Positions 22,846 to 34,977 are shown, counted from the stretch's first letter. The stretch: 64,000 bases of DNA from Haematobia irritans (GCF_050003625.1 NC_134398.1:197477700-197541699), one strand, 5' to 3'. The notes: generated from the letters alone by a model not told the origin. A program made the numbers and translations.

Positions 22846-23175
22846 ATGTGGCAGCCCGATGTATCAGGCTCACTTAGACTATTCAGTCCATTGTGATACC
22901 ACAGTGGTGAACTTCTCTCTTATCACTGAGTGCTGCCCGATACTATGTTAAGCTCAATGACAAGGGACCTCCTTTTTATAGTCGAGTCCGAACGGCGTTC
23001 CACATTCCAGTGAAACCACTTAGAGAAGCTTTGAAACCCTCAGAAATGTCATCAGCATTACTGAGGTAGGATAATACACCGCAGAAAAATTTTTGGTGTT
23101 CGGTCGTAGCAGGAATCGAACCCACGACCTTGTGTATGCAAGGCGGGCATGCTAACCATTGCACCACGGTGGCCC
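22846..23175 (-). mobile_element. tRNA-derived SINE, reverse orientation
   Basis: Read on the minus strand it starts GGCCACCGTGGTGCAATGG. Box A TGGTGCAATGG lies at 23156-23166 and box B GGTTCGATTCC at 23112-23122, both perfect matches to the tRNA promoter consensus. The body of about 330 bp continues through CATTACTGAGG-complement and GGAACGCCGTTCGGACTCG, ending GGGCTGCCACAT before the pentamer tail. The same body occurs at 40449-40790 and 63873-64000. No protein is encoded; the frame 22976-23167 is incidental. Confidence 0.92.
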
Positions 23176-23177
23176 CC

Positions 23178-23392
23178 GTTTTATTTGTTAAAATATCACA
23201 AAATTTCTTTATTCACATCCAAATCACTGGGTTCGCATCACACCTTAAGAAGTGATGCATATTCAGTGCAACAGCTGTTGGAATGGTGGGCATCCGTCTT
23301 ATGACAAGCCCATGTTAAAATCATCGCTTCTGTGTCACTTGCACCACTTCCGGATCCAAAAAGAACATTTTCACTGCTTTTTTTGCTGGGAT
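23178..23392. mobile_element. MITE G, right portion
   Basis: Matches 47325-47541 almost throughout (ATCACAAAATTTCTTTATTC, GCATCACACCTTA, CCACTTCCGGATCC, TTTTTTGCTGGG). The left part is missing and the SINE head lies where it would begin. Confidence 0.85.
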
Positions 23393-23999
23393 ATTATTCC
23401 TTATTGACAGTTCGATTATCTAAAAGATATTCATGGGGCACAACACCAAGAAATTTTTAAATTGAACATTAAATTGGAACCATAGTTTTTGTCCACAGTA
23501 GTACAGGAACTGATTTCCCAATCGTGTTCCGCTTTTACTAACACTAATTGGCCTGTTTTGAACCTGAAAATAAAGGACAAATAACATATTTTCCCAATCC
23601 CAAGCCATAAAATCACATTCAGTAGGTGGTATAGTGTTCAAGGAGCAAAGAAAAAGACATTAAACATATCTAATAGCTACAAATTATGTACCTTAAATAC
23701 TGTCGTTATTAAACCTTCTGTTTTTTCTCCTACTAAGATGTCCATTATTCTCATGAGTGGAACTACAAGTGGTAGTTGTTGTATGCTTGTATTTGGATTA
23801 GTATCTAAGTTTGGTTGGGTGTGACAAACTTATGATGCCTGTACTTGTCTCAATTTTGCACTATGGAAAATGTCTTTGTGTTTATACCCAAATCACTCTA
23901 TGCAAAATGGTATTATAAGTTAGTGTATATGTTTGCAATAAACAGAAGTAGTCGCGGTAAACATATGGTGTAGTTGGCAACTATGCCCAGTACCATTTC
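23393..23999. other. Unassigned stretch
   Basis: No recognised repeat. The overlapping minus-strand frames 23420-23641 and 23431-23616 lack motifs. Confidence 0.35.
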
Positions 24000-24633
24000 C
24001 CGATTTAGCCATGTCGGTTTGTTTGCAGACATATTTTTGTGGACGAAGTCTAGATGGCGAGTTTAGTACAACATACTTGGATTTTGGTATCACATCATTT
24101 TTGGAACAGAATAGTTCCCTACATGCACTTATGTGGCCCCAGAGGTTTGAATTTCACTCAAATTCCGAACTCTGTCATAATGTATTCGTAATGTGATTGA
24201 AATCGTCTCAGATTTGGATAAAGCTTTCAAATGGATGTACACACGAATTGGTGAAATACATCCAAAAAATATTTTCACTTGACCTCGACAAGATTTTATT
24301 CATAATAACCTGATGCTTTGTAAAGCGAGTAGGATTAGCATTCTGCTTATGTTAGCCAAATTTGATCCAAATCGGTTCAGATTAAAATAAAGCATATAAA
24401 TTTATATATATATATAGGTTCCCAGAACCACATTTTACCCACAATCTTATCGATGTTTCTTTAGCAATATCATTATAACATAAATTATTTAAAATCAGTT
24501 TGCATTTATGCAATCTTGAAGTTTGTTTAAATTTGGACGATTTCCAAAGCAAAACAAAAATGTTGGTCTACAAAATGGTGTAGGGTATATTATAGTCGGC
24601 CCCGCCTTACTTTAGAATTTTCTCACTTAGTTT
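24000..24633 (-). mobile_element. Degenerate family B element
   Basis: Ends with a reversed family B terminus (GGTGTAGGGTATATTATAGTCGGC, CCGCCTTACTTTAG) at 24575-24633. The body keeps AAATCGGTTCAGATT and GTGGCCCCAGA-type unit segments with heavy divergence. The frame at 24011-24196 is read-through. Confidence 0.65.
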
Positions 24634-24990
24634 TTACTGGCTTTTGCCGGTACTCTTGTGTTGTATTTGAACGGGAGTTGAGAACAATCTTTTAATTTCT
24701 CTTCCCTGCTCTCTGGTTACCTTGCTGTTTTTTGTTTCTGTAGATTTTTGTAGTATTTTATGAGCCTGAAGGTGTTCGTGTTATATCATGGATTTTTTTG
24801 TTTCGTGCTTGTTGTTGTTTGGTCCTCTTCCACCATCAACTGGCTTTGTTGGGATCTGCGTTCTATACTGGACTTCTTGTATTTCCACATTTGCTGAGTT
24901 CGGTGGAATGCAATGCCAGTGCCATTAGTGATATTCGTTATCTTTGAGAATGATTAAAAGAACCGATTTTTTATGTCGTAGAGTTTTCCA
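24634..24990. other. Unassigned stretch before array
   Basis: About 360 bp of mixed composition with no repeat or frame I can assign. Confidence 0.35.
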
Positions 24991-24994
24991 AATT

Positions 24995-27388
24995 CCAAAT
25001 TTTGACTAAATTTTCTATAGAAATAAAATTTTGACCAAGTTTTCTACAGAAATAAAATTTTGCCAAAATTTTCTATAAAAATAAAATTTTAACAACATTT
25101 CTATAGAAATACATTTTTGACAAAATTTTATTTCTAAAAATTTTTAAAAAATGTTCTATGGAAATAAAATTTTGAAAAAATTTTCTATAGAAATAAATTT
25201 TTGAAAAAAATTTCTATAAGACTAAAATCTTGGCAAAAGTTTCTATTGGAATAACATTTTTACAACATTTTCTATAGAAATGAAAATTTGACAAACTTTT
25301 CTAATGGAATAAAATTTTGAGAAAATTTTCTAATGAAATAAAATTGTGAAAAAATTTCTATAGGAACAAAATTTAAAAACCTATAAAATAAATTTTTGAA
25401 AAAATTTCTATAAGAATAAAATCTTGGCAAAAGTTTCTATAGGAATAAAATTTTGACAAAATTTTCTATAGAAATAAAAATTTGACAAAATTTGACAAAA
25501 TTTGACAAAATATGACAAAATATTCTATAGAAATAAAATTTTGACAAAATTTTCTATAGAAATACAAATTTTTTTGTAAATAAAATTTTGACAAAATTTT
25601 CTATAGAAATAAAATTTTGAAAAAAAATTCTACAGAAATAAAATTTTGAAAAAAATTTCTGTAGGAATAAAATTTTGACAATAATTTCTATACAATTAAA
25701 ATTTTGACAAAATTTTCTATAGAAATAAAATTTGGCAAAATTTTGTACAGAAATTTAAAAATTTCTATAGAAATACAATTTTGACAAAATTTTCTATAGA
25801 AATAAAATTTGTTAAAATTTTCTATAGAAATATAATTTTGACAAAATTTTCTAATGAAATAAAAATTTTGAGAAAATTTTCTAATGAAATAAAATTTTGA
25901 GAAAATTATCTAATGAAACAAAATTTTGAAAAAATTTTCTAATGAAATAAAATTTGGAAAAAATTTTATATAGGAACAAAATTTAAAAACAAAATTTTCT
26001 AACGAAATAAAATTTTGACAAAATGTTCTATAGAAATAAAATTTTCTTTTAAATAAAATTTTGACAATGTGTTCTAAAAAATAAAATTTTAACAAAATTT
26101 ATATAGAAATACATTTTTGACAGAATTTTCTATAGAAATACAATTTTGTCAAAATTTTATTTCTAAAATTAAAATTTTGACAAAATTTTCTTTAGAAATA
26201 AAATTTTGACCAAACATTTCTATAGAAATACAATTTTGAAGAAATTTTCTATAGGAATAAATTTTTGAAAAAAAAATTCTATAAGAATAAAATCTTGGCA
26301 AAAGTTTCTATAGGAATAAAATTTTGACAAAATTTTCTATAGAAATAAAAATTTGACAAAATTTGACAAAATATGACAAAATATTCTATAGAAATAAAAT
26401 TTTGACAAAATTTTCTATAGAAATACAAATTTTTTTGTAAATAAAATTTTGACATAATTTTCTATAGAAATAAAATTTTGAAAAAAAATTCTATAGAAAT
26501 AAAATTTTGAAAAAAATTTCTGTAGGAATAAAATTTTGACAATAATTTCTATACAATTAAAATTTTGACAAAATTTTCTATAGAAATAAAATTTGACAAA
26601 ATTTTGTACAGAAATTTAAAATTTCTATAGAAATACAATTTTGACAAAATTTTCTATAGAAATAAAATTTGTTAAAACTTTTCTATAGAAATGTAATTTT
26701 GACAAAATTTTCTAATGAAATAAAAATTTTGAGAAAATTTTCTAATGAAATAAAATTTTGAGAAAATTTTCTAATGAAACAAAATTTTGAAAAAAATTTC
26801 TAATGAAATAAGATTTGGAAAAAATTTTATATAGGAACAAAATTTAAAAACAAAATTTTCTAACGAAATAAAATTTTGACAAAATATTCTAAAGAAATAA
26901 AATTTTGACAAAATGTTCTACAGAAATAAAATTTTCTTTATAAATAAAATTTTGACAAAGTGTTCTAAAAAATAAAATTTTAACAAAATTTATATAGAAA
27001 TACATTTTTGACAAAATTTTCTATAGAAATACAATTTTGTCAAAATTTTATTTCTAAAATTAAAATTTTGACAAAATTTTCTTTAGAAATAAAATTTTGA
27101 CCACACATTTCTATAGAAATAAAATTTTGAAAAAATTTTCTATAGGAATAAATTTTGAAAAAAAATTCTATAAGAATAAAATCTTGGCAAAAGTTTCTAT
27201 AGGAATAAAATTTTGACAAAATTTTCTATAGAAATAAAAATTTGACAAAATTTTCTATATGAATAAAATTTTGACAAACTTTTCTAATGAAATAAAATTT
27301 TGAGAAAATTTTCTAATGAAATAAAATTTTGAAAAAAAATTCTATAGGAACAAAATTTAAAAACAAAATTTTCTATAGAAACAAAATT
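24995..27388 (+). repeat. 29-bp minisatellite array with higher-order repeats, 2.4 kb
   Basis: About 80 forward units. Rare variants recur in order: a TTTTTTTGTAAATAAAATTT variant at about 25566 and 26427, an AATATGACAAAATATTC block near 25507 and 26365, and AAATTTATATAGAAATAC at about 26095 and 26986. This gives a higher-order period of about 860-890 bp. Confidence 0.95.
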
Positions 27389-28257
27389 ATTATATTTCAT
27401 GTTAGCCTGATACCGAAACAGGCAACTGACGTCCAAATGCATTATATCTAATTATACAATTATTTTTCGAGCTTTATGGACAGATATAGATTAAGGAACA
27501 TGGTCAATAGAACCATTGAAAAGAAAACGCCAGATACAAATCTATACACGCCTGGACTGTACATGTTTCGGTTCGGGCGAATGAACCTTTCCACAGCCTT
27601 TAGTATAGATCTGGCTGGGAGAGATAACTCAATTTTGGGCCCTTTATGCTAACTCCTTATGGAGAAAACATTTGGGAAATTTCTAACAAATTGAATCATC
27701 TTTTCTCCCACTGTACATCATCTTTTCATATAACTTTCAAGTCCCTTAATCTTATTTTTATTTCGTTTTGTTACATAGTAATGCAACAACACGAAATTTA
27801 TTTTTAGAAAGCTAATTTGTTAGAATTCACCTAAATGGTGAACAGTGCTTATTGTTTCTACAGTCAACTACATCAACATGTGACAACTTACAGAAACTGG
27901 TTTCCAACAATTCTAACGCGTATACTAGTCGTGTTTTTCCTAGTTTTACGACGGGCTCATCGTTGCTTATTATATTTCATGTTAGCCTGATACCGAAACA
28001 GGCAATTGAAGTCCAAATGCATTATATCTAATTATACAATTATTTTTCGAGCTTTATGGACAGATATAGATTAAGGAACATGGTCAATAGAGCCATTGAA
28101 AAGAAAACGCCAGATACAAATCTATACACGCCTGGACTGTACATGTTTCGGTTCGGGCGAATGAACCTGGCGTTTTCTTTTCAATGGCTCTATTGACCAT
28201 GTTCCTTAATCTATATCTGTCCATAAAGCTTGAAAAATAATTGTATAATTAGATATG
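27389..28257. mobile_element. Foldback element with duplicated unit and ~88-bp hairpin
   Basis: A segment starting TTATATTTCATGTTAGCCTG occurs at 27391 and again at 27970, about 200 bp long and nearly identical. The second copy's first part (28027-28113) is inverted at 28167-28252 with a loop of about 55 bp, giving a near-perfect stem that includes CATGGTCAATAGAGCC and its complement. Between the copies lies ~370 bp of unassigned sequence. It is flanked on both sides by 29-bp array, so it inserted into it. Confidence 0.8.
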
Positions 28258-29004
28258 AAACAAAATTATGACAAAATATTCTATAGAAATAAAATTTTGA
28301 GAAAATTTTCTATAGAAATACAATTTTCTTTGTAAATAAAATTTTGACAAAATTTTCTATAGAAATAAAATTTTGAAAAAAATGTCTATAGAAATAAAAT
28401 TTTGAAAAAAATTTTTATAGGAATAAAATTTTGACAATAATTTCTATACAATTAAAATTTTTACAAAATATTCTATAGAAATAAAATTTGACAAAATTTT
28501 GTATAAAAATTTAAAATTTCTATAGAAATACATTTTTGACAAAATTTTCTAGAGAAATAAAATGTTGACAAAATTTTCTAGAGAAATAAAATGTTGACAA
28601 AATTTTATTTCTAAAAATAAAATTTTGACAAAATTTTCTTTAGAAATAACATTTTTTAAAACTTTTCTACAGAAATATATGTTTGACAAAATTTTCTAAT
28701 GAAATAAAAATTTTGAGAAAATTTTCTAATGAAATAAAATTTTGAAAAAATTTTCTAATGAAATAAAATTTGGAAAAAATTTTATATAGGAACAAAATTT
28801 TCTATAGAAATAAAATTTTGACAAAATATTCTAAAGAAATAAAATTTTGACAAAATTTTCTATAGAAATGAAATTTTCTTTATAAATAAAATTTTGACAA
28901 AGTGTTCTAAAAAATAAAATTTTAATAAAATTTATATAGAAATACATCTTTGACAAAATTTTCTATAGAAATAAAATTTTGTCAACATTTTATTTCTAAC
29001 AAGT
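28258..29004 (+). repeat. 29-bp minisatellite array, continuation
   Basis: About 25 forward units that carry the same ordered variants as 25-27 kb (TTTGTAAATAAAATTTTG near 28330, CTTTATAAATAAAATTTTG near 28876). This is a third, partial higher-order repeat beyond the foldback insertion. Confidence 0.93.
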
Positions 29005-30780
29005 ATATACGGCCGTAAGTTCGGCCAGGCCGAATCTTATGTACCCTCCACCATGGATTGCGTAGGAACTTCTACTAAAGGCTGTCATCCACAATCGAAT
29101 TACTTGGGTTGCGATAACACTTGCCGATGGCAAGGTATCGTAAAACTTTTTAACACTGTCTTCTAAATTGTAAGTTAGCCCATACGGGGTATATATTAAA
29201 CAAAAAAAGGCCGATTAAATACGTATATAATATAGTTTGACAAAATTTTCTATAGAAATGAAAACTTGACAAAATTTTCTATAGAAATAAAATGTTGACA
29301 AAATTTTCTATGGAAGTACAATATTGACAAAATTTTGTATAGAAATAAAATGTTGACAAAATTTTCTACAGAAATAAATTTTTTACAAAATTTTCTATAA
29401 AAATAAAATTTTGACAAAACTTTCTATGGAAATAAAATTTTGACAAACATTTCTATAGAAATAAACGTTTGACAAAACTTTCTATAGAAATGAAATTTTG
29501 ACACAACTTTCTATAGTAATAAAATTTGACAAAATTTTCTATGGAAATAAAGTTTTGGTAAATTATTTTTGGCGATATGGACCAATTTTTGTGTAATAAG
29601 TCATCGGCTATATATAACTAAAGACCGATATTGACCAATTTTTACATGGCTGTTAGAGGCCATATATTGACAAAATGTACCAAATTTCAACCGCATCGGA
29701 TGACTTTTGCTATATATAATTATGGACCGATATGGACCAATTTTTGCATGGTTGTTAGATACCATATACTAACACCATGTACCAAATTTCAACTGGATCG
29801 GATGAATTTCGCTCCTCCAAGAGGCTCCTGAGGTCAAATCTGGGGATCGGTTTATATGGGAGCTATATATAATTATGAACCGATATGGACCAATTTCTGC
29901 ATGGTTGTTAGAGACTATATACTAACACCACGTACTAAATTTCAATTGGATCGGATGAATTTTGCTCCTCCAAGAGGCTCCGGAGTTCAAATCTGGGATC
30001 GGTTTATATGGGAGCTATATATAATTATGAACCGATATGGACCAATTTTTGCATGGTTGTTAGAGGCCGTATACTAATATCAGGTACCAAATTTCAACAA
30101 GATCGGATGAATTTTGCCCCTCCAAGAGGCTCCGGAGGTCAAATCTGGGGATCGGTTTATATGGGGGCTATATATAATTATGGACCGATATGGACCAATT
30201 TTTGCATGGTTGTTAGAGACCGTATACTAACATCAGGTACCACATTTCAACCGGATCGGATGAATTTTTCCCCTCCAAGATGCTCCGGAGGTCAAATCTG
30301 GGGATCGGTTTATATGGGAGCTATATATAATTATGGACCGATATGGACCAATTTTTGCATGGTTGTTAGAGGCCATATACTAACATCAGGTACCAAATTT
30401 CAACCGGATCGGATGAATTTTGCTGCTCTGGGAGGCTCCCCAAGCCAAATTTGGGGATCGGTTTATATGGGGGCTATACGTAAACGTGGTCCGATATAGC
30501 CGATTTTCAATACCATCCGACCTACATCAATAACAACTACTTGTGCCAAGTTTCAAGTCGATAGCTTGTTTCGTTCGGAAGTTAGCGTGATTTCCACAGA
30601 CGGACGGACAGCCGGACAGACGGACAGACGGACGGACGGACGGACATGCTTAGATCGACTCAGAATTTCACCACGACCCAGAATATATATATACTTTATG
30701 GGGTCTTAGAGCAATATTTCGATGTGTTACAAACGGAATGACAAAGTTAATATACCCCCATCCTATGGTGGAGGGTATAA
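29005..30780 (+). mobile_element. Full-length family A element, 1.78 kb
   Basis: The head has the TTCGGCCAGGCCGAA hairpin, then a conserved ~190-bp leader (GTCATCCACAATCG, CATACGGGGTATATATTAAA), a 29-bp array at 29230-29550, about five 153-bp units, and a tail with an enlarged GAC-rich microsatellite (30598-30645). It ends CCTATGGTGGAGGGTATAAAA at 30780. It lies inside a 29-bp array that continues at 30785. The frames at 29631-29831, 29856-30077 and 30008-30499 are repeat read-through. Confidence 0.92.
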
Positions 30781-31360
30781 AAATATAATTTTGACAAAAT
30801 TTTCTTTAGAAATAAAATTTTGACAAAAAATTTCTATAGAAATAAAATTTTGAAAAAAAATTTTCTATAGGAATAAAATTTTGACAATAATTTCTATAGA
30901 ATTAAAATTTTGACAAAATTTTCTAATGAAATGAAATTTTGGCAAAATTTTCTATAGGAATAAAATTGAAAAACAAAATTGTCCATAGAAATAAAATTTG
31001 ACAAAATGTTCTATAGAAATAAGATTTTGACAACATTTTCTATAGAAATAAAATTTTGGCAAAATTTTTATGGAAATAAAAATTTCTTTATAAAAAAATT
31101 TTGACAAAATTTTCTATAAAAATAAAATTTTAACAGAATTACTATAGAAATAAATTTTTGACAAAATTTTCTATAGAAATAAAATGCTGACAAAATTTTA
31201 TTTCTAAAAATAAAATTTTATTTCTAAAATAAAATTTTGACAAAATTTTCTATTGAAATAAAATTTTGAAAAAAGACCCATAGGAATAAAATTTAAAAAC
31301 AAGATTTTCCATAGAAATAAAATTTTGAAAAAATTTTCCTTAGAAATAAAATGTTAATCA
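30781..31360 (+). repeat. 29-bp minisatellite array
   Basis: About 20 forward units resuming after the family A element and ending at a foldback insertion. Confidence 0.92.
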
Positions 31361-31364
31361 TAGT

Positions 31365-31735
31365 TGTTGTTTTTGATTTAAGATTAAAACCATTGACTAA
31401 ACTACAAGTGTAGCTTAACCAACAGAGGAAAAGAATGCTTGTCAAATTTATTTGGGCAAAGCCCTATAGACTGCAAGATGGTTGGATGGGCGCACGTTTC
31501 GGAATTACCACATTCCTCATCAGCATCATCTACTTGCAGCAAAACTATCAACAAATTATCAGAATAAATTCAGGCAGTTCACTAAACCCAAAAGTGTACA
31601 ACACTTGAACCTTCCGAAAAAACGTTTACACGATAGCCGGCTTATGCCGAAATAAAACATATCTCTTTTCCTTTGCCACCGTCAAATCATCCATTTGAGT
31701 GCAGTTGGCTGCGTTTATTTTGAAATCAAACAACA
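31365..31735 (+). mobile_element. Foldback element D4, left arm and centre only
   Basis: Same order as D1/D2: ACTACAAGTGTAGCTTAACC, GCAAGATGGTTGGATGGGCG, GATAGCCGGCTTATGCCG, CTTTGCCACCGTCAAATCAT. The right arm is missing. As with D1-D3 it lies in or at the edge of a 29-bp array. Confidence 0.8.
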
Positions 31736-31868
31736 ATTACGCGGACGGACTGACACCAATGGTTAAATGGACTCAGGAGGTTATTCTGAGTCGATCGGTA
31801 TATATATTTTAGGGTCAATAATCAATATTACATTATTTGGCAGATAAAATCTAGGTTATAAAAATAAT
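31736..31868 (+). mobile_element. DINE-like tail fragment
   Basis: Shows GCGGACGGACTGACACC, a shortened microsatellite seed, ATTCTGAGTCGATCGG, ATATATATTTTAGGGTC and GGTTATAAAAAT, the order of the family tail. It suggests that the 29-bp array upstream belonged to one element with this tail. Confidence 0.65.
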
Positions 31869-33674
31869 ATAGTGGTATTCTTTGTTGCATATCCATCCAT
31901 GGTACGTCGTGATTATGTAAAATGTTTCATGTTCCCCGTAAAAAAAATAATATTATGGACTTGGAACATGTTTGAGGTCATTATACATATTATTGTCGGA
32001 GTGATGACGGACGTGTGTACACCAGGATATGGCTATCAGGAAATCACTTTTTCCACTTTTTTAAATCAACTTTGATCATAGTTTGTATTCAGATCCCTAG
32101 TATAATATTTAAATATAATAGTTGTCCTAGACCGGTTCATCTACATCACCAATTCCTAGTCTCTTACGATATTCTCTTGTCCTTAGAAATGGTGTATGTC
32201 TTAAGGCTAATGCATTGTGTAATACTGCGTTGCAACGTTAAACTCTTTTGTGACCAACAACCATTGTTGGTGTTGTGCAGGTTAATGAGAAAAGTTTTTG
32301 GTTTCCATTTTTTGTGTTGTTAGCTGTACCGGAAGTATAGATGAGTTTTTATTTTGTTTCACCATATTCGTAGACTTGTTATGTCCTCTATGCATCTCCT
32401 TCCATCATGCAGTCATATTGGTATGGGTATACATTCACATTCACATACATATACATTTACATATATTTATCCATATGTTACAGACAGTAAACTATGGCAG
32501 GTAAAAGCTTAATAAAAATTCCCTTAGAAGAGTGAAGAAAATCTGAGTTGGTTTACCGAGGCGCATAGTGTAGCAAAACTCCAGGTGAGGTCCATAGTGA
32601 ATGTGATCATGAGCTTTGGAAGAGGCGCAAATATTTTGTTAAGCACAATAATATGTATGATCCATAGGGATTCAAATCATCATAACGAAGTGGCTTCAAA
32701 ACAACGACATGAATATTTTGTTTGCTGCGTACTTCAAGCACAGTCCATTGGGATACCACAGGTAAAGGGCTTCTCTCTTATCAAAAAAAATAAATCTCCT
32801 TGATAAAAAATATACCCTGTTTGGTGGGGAATCGTTATCTACATACGGAATGTCAAACTTATCATACACCTATGCTCATGGGTATAAAAATTTAGTCTCT
32901 CTACAATTCACAAATTAAATTTAAAGTTCTCGATTCAGCATAATTTATTAATTTCTTATTATTTCCCGTTTTCAGAAATGGATTTTTAGTTATGGCCCAC
33001 TGTGTCTTGTAAAGTATTTTTTGTTTTGCAAAGTTTCATTTAGCCTTGCACATGGTCATGGATGTGCATCTTAGCAATCATCAGATAAGGCATTGTCCCT
33101 AGTGTATGATTGTTTACCTTTGTACGAGTGGTGGTAATATGACATAATGTCCCAAACAACAGAAGCGATATTCTTGGATTGTGAGAACATCTTATGTATT
33201 ACTCAGCTTGCAGGTTGCTACATTCAACTCGACCATCTTTTTTCTAAAGCCTCCCCCATACTAAACCACGTCACTGTTTTGTGTAAGCGCATACCTGCAA
33301 AAAAACTTTAAGAAGTATAATTGCAACATGTCCGACACTAGAACGAACACATGTACACTTAAACACACACGCACACCTAGGCACTCACACTAGCTTTTAC
33401 ATAGAATTGAACTTCTGTTTTTATACTCTGAACATATTGTACACATTTAAGCCATTAAAAACGGTTAGTATTACATTTTTATGGTCCATATTTGATGATT
33501 GAAAACAAAGACTTCTTTTATGACATGGGGGGTAATTTCATACCACGCACCACGGAAGCAATTACAATTAAAATAATTTTAAGTTTTAATTAAAAAATTG
33601 CAAAATATCCCTGCATAATGTGATTGATATTTAGATTAGATTCTGTTGGGAATGTATAGACAAAAACAATTACG
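31869..33674. other. Mostly unassigned region with small fragments
   Basis: Several short overlapping frames (31872-32075, 32015-32323, 32298-32504, 32585-32803) have no recognisable domains; this is the least repeat-like part of the window and could include host sequence. A SINE scrap is at 32735-32790 and a DINE-like tail scrap at 32818-32890 (ACGGAATGTCAAACTTATCA, then GGGTATAAAAAT). Confidence 0.4.
32735..32790 (-). mobile_element. SINE body fragment
   Basis: CAGTCCATTGGGATACCACAGG and GGGCTTCTCTCTTATCA match the SINE body at 22885-22925 with a few differences. No promoter boxes or tail are present. Confidence 0.65.
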
Positions 33675-33675
33675 G

Positions 33676-34192
33676 AAAGTCTAAAGTCGGGCGGAGCCGA
33701 CTATTATATACCCTACGCACCACTTTGTAGATCTTCATTTTCGATACCATCTCAAATCCTTAAAATTTCTTGAGTGCTGTATATTTAAGGGTTCATGTTC
33801 CCACATACATATATTTAAATATGACCCGATTTTAACAAAATATTGTTAGACTTCTACAAAGTCTCTAGACTCAAAAGTTATTCCTACTTCCTGCGTAAAT
33901 CGGAGTAACACTGTGGCCTCTGTGGTCATATGAGTAGAAATCGGGCGAATGATATATATGGTAGCTATATCTAAATCTGAACCGATTTCAACCAAATTTG
34001 GAACCAAAGTCAGACGGTATATTCTACTTCCTGTGTAAAATTTCAGATAAATCGGAATAAGATTTTGGCCTCGGTGATCATATGCGTAAAAATCCCCAAT
34101 ACTGGCAACACTGTTTATGGGGTTTAAGACCAATATTTCACACAGAATGCCAATTTTAGAATACCCCGGTCCTATAGTGGTGGTTAAAAAAT
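33676..34192 (+). mobile_element. Short family B element with both ends
   Basis: Starts GGAAAGTCTAAAGTCGGGCGG with the hairpin and TATATACCCTACGCACC, contains one to two units (TATATATGGTAGCTATATCT) and ends with a tail (TTATGGGGTTTAAGACCAAT, CCTATAGTGGTGGTTAAAAA). At about 515 bp it is a compact deletion derivative. The minus-strand frame 33846-34229 is incidental. Confidence 0.75.
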
Positions 34193-34255
34193 ACAGGAGA
34201 TCTACCCACATTATATCAAAACTATGCAAAACTGTGCATCATCTATAAAGCACAC

Positions 34256-34440
34256 ACAAAAAATATTTTTTGTTTCAATCCCGAAATTAATTGATTCAAT
34301 TAATTTTTAGTTGAAATGTCTTCAATTACAGAAATGATAAAAAAATAATTGATACTATTAATCAATTTAATTTTGAATTTAATATTTCTTAAAACTCAAT
34401 TAAGATTTTAATAGGAAAAATTTTCGTGATTTTTTTTTCG
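34256..34440. mobile_element. MITE H copy, AATTAATTGAT-rich
   Basis: Shares AAATTAATTGATTCAATTAA, TTGAAATGTCTTCAATTACA and GAAATGATA with the copy at 35131-35445. Starts near ACACAAAAAATATT; no target duplication was identified. Confidence 0.6.
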
Positions 34441-34977
34441 GAGCATTAATTTGGACTGAACACTGACGGACATATTTATCCTAGACATATCCGGACATAT
34501 TTGTCATAGAAATTACTCATGCTAATTTAAGTTTTGGTATTTACAAATTATGTTTTTTTTTTTCGTTAGAACAATTTTTTGACAAGTTCTTATTTATTTA
34601 TAAGTAGTCATCATAGATCAGAGTCATTGATTAAAAGTTTATTAAGGCAGCTTAGTGCCGATACCTAACTGCCAGCAATGAGTTATTGACCAAAGTTACT
34701 TCTACAAAGAATTTGCTTTTAAATAATTCCTCTTCATTTCAGTTGGAAACCAAGAAAATGGAAAATCCTTAACAATCCTTTAGTACTTTGCTTAAGTTTT
34801 TTTTAGTGGTGGCTGTTGTAGTACAGTTTGCCTACCACCAATACTTAATGAACTTGGCTAATTCTAGTGGCATATACACAGGCAAAAATTTATTTTTATT
34901 CGCAAGTTCACTGATAAAGGGTATATATGTGATGGAGTTTATAGAATCTCATATAATAACCTTTTGTCAGGGAGTTT
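34441..34977. other. Unassigned stretch
   Basis: No recognised repeat. The frame at 34788-34979 lacks a motif. Confidence 0.35.

Noticed and set aside
23095..23175. tRNA gene on the minus strand
   Set aside because: Same SINE head as at 40449, repeated at 63873.
24995..27388. CRISPR array (29-bp repeats)
   Set aside because: The repeats are directly adjacent and degenerate, with no unique spacers, in a eukaryotic setting: a minisatellite.
30008..30499. 163-codon frame
   Set aside because: Family A repeat read-through, as for the similar frames at 10.5-11.5, 41.5 and 55 kb.
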